Shown here in pieces: positions 8,085-9,871 of a stretch of DNA of 9,871 nucleotides. Below the pieces are notes generated by a model that saw nothing but the letters and a program-made list of their open reading frames with translations, was not told where the DNA came from and searched no databases. The stretch covers positions 160,143 through 170,013 of the forward strand of contig NZ_ML142863.1 of the NCBI RefSeq assembly GCF_004138495.1. The letters are read 5' to 3'. This DNA comes from Phytoactinopolyspora endophytica. GTDB taxonomy: Bacteria; Actinomycetota; Actinomycetes; Jiangellales; Jiangellaceae. Each line of letters starts with the position of its first letter. Positions within the stretch are counted from its first letter, which is position 1. A program made the position numbers and the translations under genes.

Positions 8085-8387
8085 GTGGTCATCGAATTCG
8101 ACGCCGAGCTGTGGATATGGGAAGCCCGGCGCGACGACAGCTGGACATTCGTGAGCCTGCCTGTCGAGGAGTCCGAGGAGATCCGCGAGATGGCAGGGGG
8201 ACAACGCCGCGGCTTCGGTTCGCTGCGGGTACGCGTTTCCGTGGGTGGCAGTACATGGACGACGTCGATCTTTCCCGACGGCTCGCGCAACTGTTACGTG
8301 CTTCCGATCAAGCGCGCCATCCGCACGGCTGAAGGCCTCGAGGCCGGTGACGTCGCGACCGTGACCGTCGAGCTCATCGACGTATGA
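8085..8387 (+). CDS. DUF1905 domain protein, stand-alone
   Basis: This 100-residue protein consists of a single DUF1905 domain over almost its full length. Recognisable elements are the opening FDAELWIWE (residues 5-13), WTFVSLPVE (20-28), an EEIREMAGG helix followed by RRGFGSLRVRV, the strand TWTTSIFPD (57-65), and the closing block YVLPIKRAIRTAEGL. The family forms a small beta-rich fold of unknown biochemical function and often occurs fused to a YdeI/OmpD-associated (OmdA) domain. No such domain is present here and the reading frame stops cleanly at 8387. The GTG at 8085 is the natural start, because it sits just before the first conserved strand and there is no in-frame ATG nearby. No ribosome site is visible, so the message may be leaderless. 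It is divergent from the small membrane-protein unit, with about 200 bases between them. The family assignment is strong and the role unknown. Confidence 0.9.
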   Translation: MVIEFDAELWIWEARRDDSWTFVSLPVEESEEIREMAGGQRRGFGSLRVRVSVGGSTWTTSIFPDGSRNCYVLPIKRAIRTAEGLEAGDVATVTVELIDV

Positions 8388-8551
8388 TCGGGCCAGAGTG
8401 ATGAGTTCGGTCTCAGGACTGCTCTGCGAGGACCTGACGGAGGGTGGCGGCGAAGGCGGCGTCCCGCGGGTGCACACCAAGTCGATTCCGTCGCCACGAT
8501 CGGGGTACTGGCACTCTTATACAGTTCCCTGCGATCGAGAGAAGCGCAGTG

Positions 8552-8788
8552 ATGACGACACGTATGACCGGCCCTTCGGGCGACGAACCGCGGGACGAGG
8601 GCACGCGCTATCAGACGGAGGCCTTGGTCGAAACCCTGCGGGCGGCAGCCAGCCATGCCCGTACCGATGCCTCCCAGACCGGTGATCCCAAGGCGCGGGC
8701 GCTACTCGAGACGAGCGCTGAGGTGCTGGCTGGCCTCATCAACGCCTTCGAGCAGTACGCCGAAGGCACCGGGACAGCGTGGCGGTGA
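8552..8788 (+). CDS. Small helical protein of unknown function
   Basis: This 78-residue acidic protein has a polar, probably disordered first 18 residues. A predicted helix follows (YQTEALVETLRAAASHARTD, about 20-39), then a short turn with a DPKA motif, then a second helix (ARALLETSAEVLAGLINAFEQY, about 48-69). The two amphipathic helices suggest a helical hairpin or dimer. It looks like a conserved small actinobacterial protein, but I cannot name a family. The ATG at 8552 has a GAGAGAAG ribosome site at 8537-8544, seven bases away; the frame is open further upstream, but that sequence does not look coding. A GTG directly before the ATG (8549) is an alternative. It ends 35 bases from the convergent FUSC gene. 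Its relation to the upstream DUF1905 gene is unclear, since about 160 bases separate them. Confidence 0.7.
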   Translation: MTTRMTGPSGDEPRDEGTRYQTEALVETLRAAASHARTDASQTGDPKARALLETSAEVLAGLINAFEQYAEGTGTAWR

Positions 8789-8823
8789 GCCGGCCGTAGA
8801 CGCTTTCGATACGCGTCACCGCC

Positions 8824-9871
8824 TCAACTCGCCTCGTCCGCGTCCTCGGCGCGCGTCTGCTCTTGCATCTGCCGTGCCGCGGTCCGCACTTCGTCGACCG
8901 CGTCGGCCGCATCGAGTCCGAGGGCCCGCAGCAGGTCCGTCGCGGTGGATCTGATCTGGGCCACAACCGCGCTGATAGGCATGCTCGCTCCGTCGGTCAC
9001 CAGCAAGCTGGCGCGACCGGCGGCGCGCAAGGCGTCTGTACGGCCCGCTGCCTCTCCCCTTCCCCGGTCGAGTTCGAGCTGCAGTCCCAACACGGCTGAG
9101 GCAAGGTCCCTGACCGCCAGCGTCAGCTCAGGCGAGGTCCCTTCCTCCAGATCGACGGCACGGACCGAGGCACGGGCCAGCACGCGCACGTCGCGCACCG
9201 CCAGCTCGATCGGAGGGAAGGCAGCAGCTTGGCGGCCTATCAGCGACCGCTTGCGCCGATGCGTCGGAGCGAGAAAGACCGTCTCCTCGGCTTGGTCGAT
9301 GGCCTCCTGCCACGCGCGGACGTAGCCGTCGAGCGTACGAGCGCGCTCCAGGGCAGCCGCGATCTCCCCTGCGCTTCGGGTGTCCAATGCCCTGGCGATC
9401 TGTTCAAGCGTCCCGCGCAGCTCCGAGAAGAGTGGCTCGGCGGCGGCCCGTGTGCTCGTCAGGGGATGTCTGGGCAGGATGAACGATGCAGCCAGGCCGA
9501 TACCGCCACCGATCAGGACATCCACCAGGCGCTGGTTGGCCATTGAACTGTAAAGACCCTCGGGAGGTTCGATCGTCGCGATCAGGACGCCGGCGACACC
9601 GGCCTGCGTGATCAGAAGGGGACCGGCCCCCAATGCCGTGGCGGCCCCCATCGCCAGCACCGCAACCACGAAGACCTGAACAGGTCCAGTGCCGATCAGA
9701 GCGATCAGCACGTCGCCGATGACGACGCCGATGGCGGCGCCCGCGACAATCTCCAGGGCGCGCCGGACCCGGCGTCCGGGAGCCAGGCTGAGCACCAACA
9801 TCGCACCGATGGGTGCGAAGATACCCGGCTCATGCCCAAGGACGTCGCGAGCGAGAAACCACGACACACCG
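8824..9871 (-). CDS. FUSC-family membrane protein (aromatic acid exporter-like), N-terminus cut by window edge
   Basis: The frame runs from a stop at 8824 to the right edge with no break. The visible 349 codons begin inside the N-terminal region. A GTG at 9867-9865 could pass as a start, but the residues around it (GVSWFLARDVLG) match the interior of the first helix in FUSC proteins, so the true start is most likely outside the window. Hydrophobic helices follow in the order expected for the family: FAPIGAMLVLSLAPG, a Gly/Ala-rich helix beginning ALEIVAGAAIGVVIG, VQVFVVAVLAMGAATALGAG with the helix after it, and VLIGGGIGLAASFILPRHP. About 215 soluble, mostly helical residues then follow, probably cytoplasmic. 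FUSC relatives include aromatic-acid and fusaric-acid efflux proteins, so export of an aromatic compound is possible but not shown. There is no visible partner gene. It converges with the small helical protein gene. Confidence 0.87.
   Translation of the reverse strand, partial: GVSWFLARDVLGHEPGIFAPIGAMLVLSLAPGRRVRRALEIVAGAAIGVVIGDVLIALIGTGPVQVFVVAVLAMGAATALGAGPLLITQAGVAGVLIATIEPPEGLYSSMANQRLVDVLIGGGIGLAASFILPRHPLTSTRAAAEPLFSELRGTLEQIARALDTRSAGEIAAALERARTLDGYVRAWQEAIDQAEETVFLAPTHRRKRSLIGRQAAAFPPIELAVRDVRVLARASVRAVDLEEGTSPELTLAVRDLASAVLGLQLELDRGRGEAAGRTDALRAAGRASLLVTDGASMPISAVVAQIRSTATDLLRALGLDAADAVDEVRTAARQMQEQTRAEDADEAS

Noticed and set aside
8034..8480. 148-codon minus-strand frame opposite the DUF1905 gene
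   Set aside because: It overlaps a clearly recognised DUF1905 gene antisense and has no conserved features.
8799..8817. GACGC/GCGTC hairpin between the convergent small-protein and FUSC genes
   Set aside because: Only five base pairs with a nine-base loop and no T-run on either strand; too weak to call a terminator.

Overview
The window reads as chromosomal DNA of a high-GC actinomycete, probably a filamentous one. Third codon positions are nearly all G or C, GTG starts are frequent, TTA codons are very rare, and the protein families (DUF5937-type ArsR regulator, SWIM-SNF2 helicase, DUF2786 protein, FUSC protein) are typical of that group. I cannot name the genus. There are no tRNA or rRNA genes, insertion sequences, CRISPR arrays or phage structural genes. 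Eight complete or nearly complete genes and two edge-truncated genes fill most of the sequence.

Left region (1-1778): a truncated ArsR-like repressor on the minus strand is divergent from an MFS exporter of the MFS_3/EntS type on the plus strand. The short gap between them holds a perfect 7-bp inverted repeat that overlaps the repressor's own likely leaderless promoter. This looks like a self-contained repressor/efflux pair in which the repressor controls itself and the pump.

Centre (1799-6645, minus strand): a large SWIM-zinc-finger SNF2 ATPase lies downstream of a DUF2786 protein with a very basic N-terminus. The upstream stop codon is shared with a possible GTG start of the helicase frame, so the two are probably co-transcribed. 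This pair is the best candidate for an incompletely described system, presumably one acting on DNA or nucleoprotein. The function of the DUF2786 partner is not known.

Right-centre (6646-7881): a gene-poor stretch of about 335 bases is followed by two small unrecognised membrane proteins on the minus strand, probably one transcription unit.

Right (8085-9871): two short plus-strand genes, a stand-alone DUF1905 protein and a 78-residue helical protein of unknown function, converge on a minus-strand FUSC-family membrane protein that runs off the right edge.

I did not find a clear, complete, previously undescribed system such as a multi-gene defence locus. The SNF2/DUF2786 pair and the repressor/operator arrangement are the points most worth a second look.
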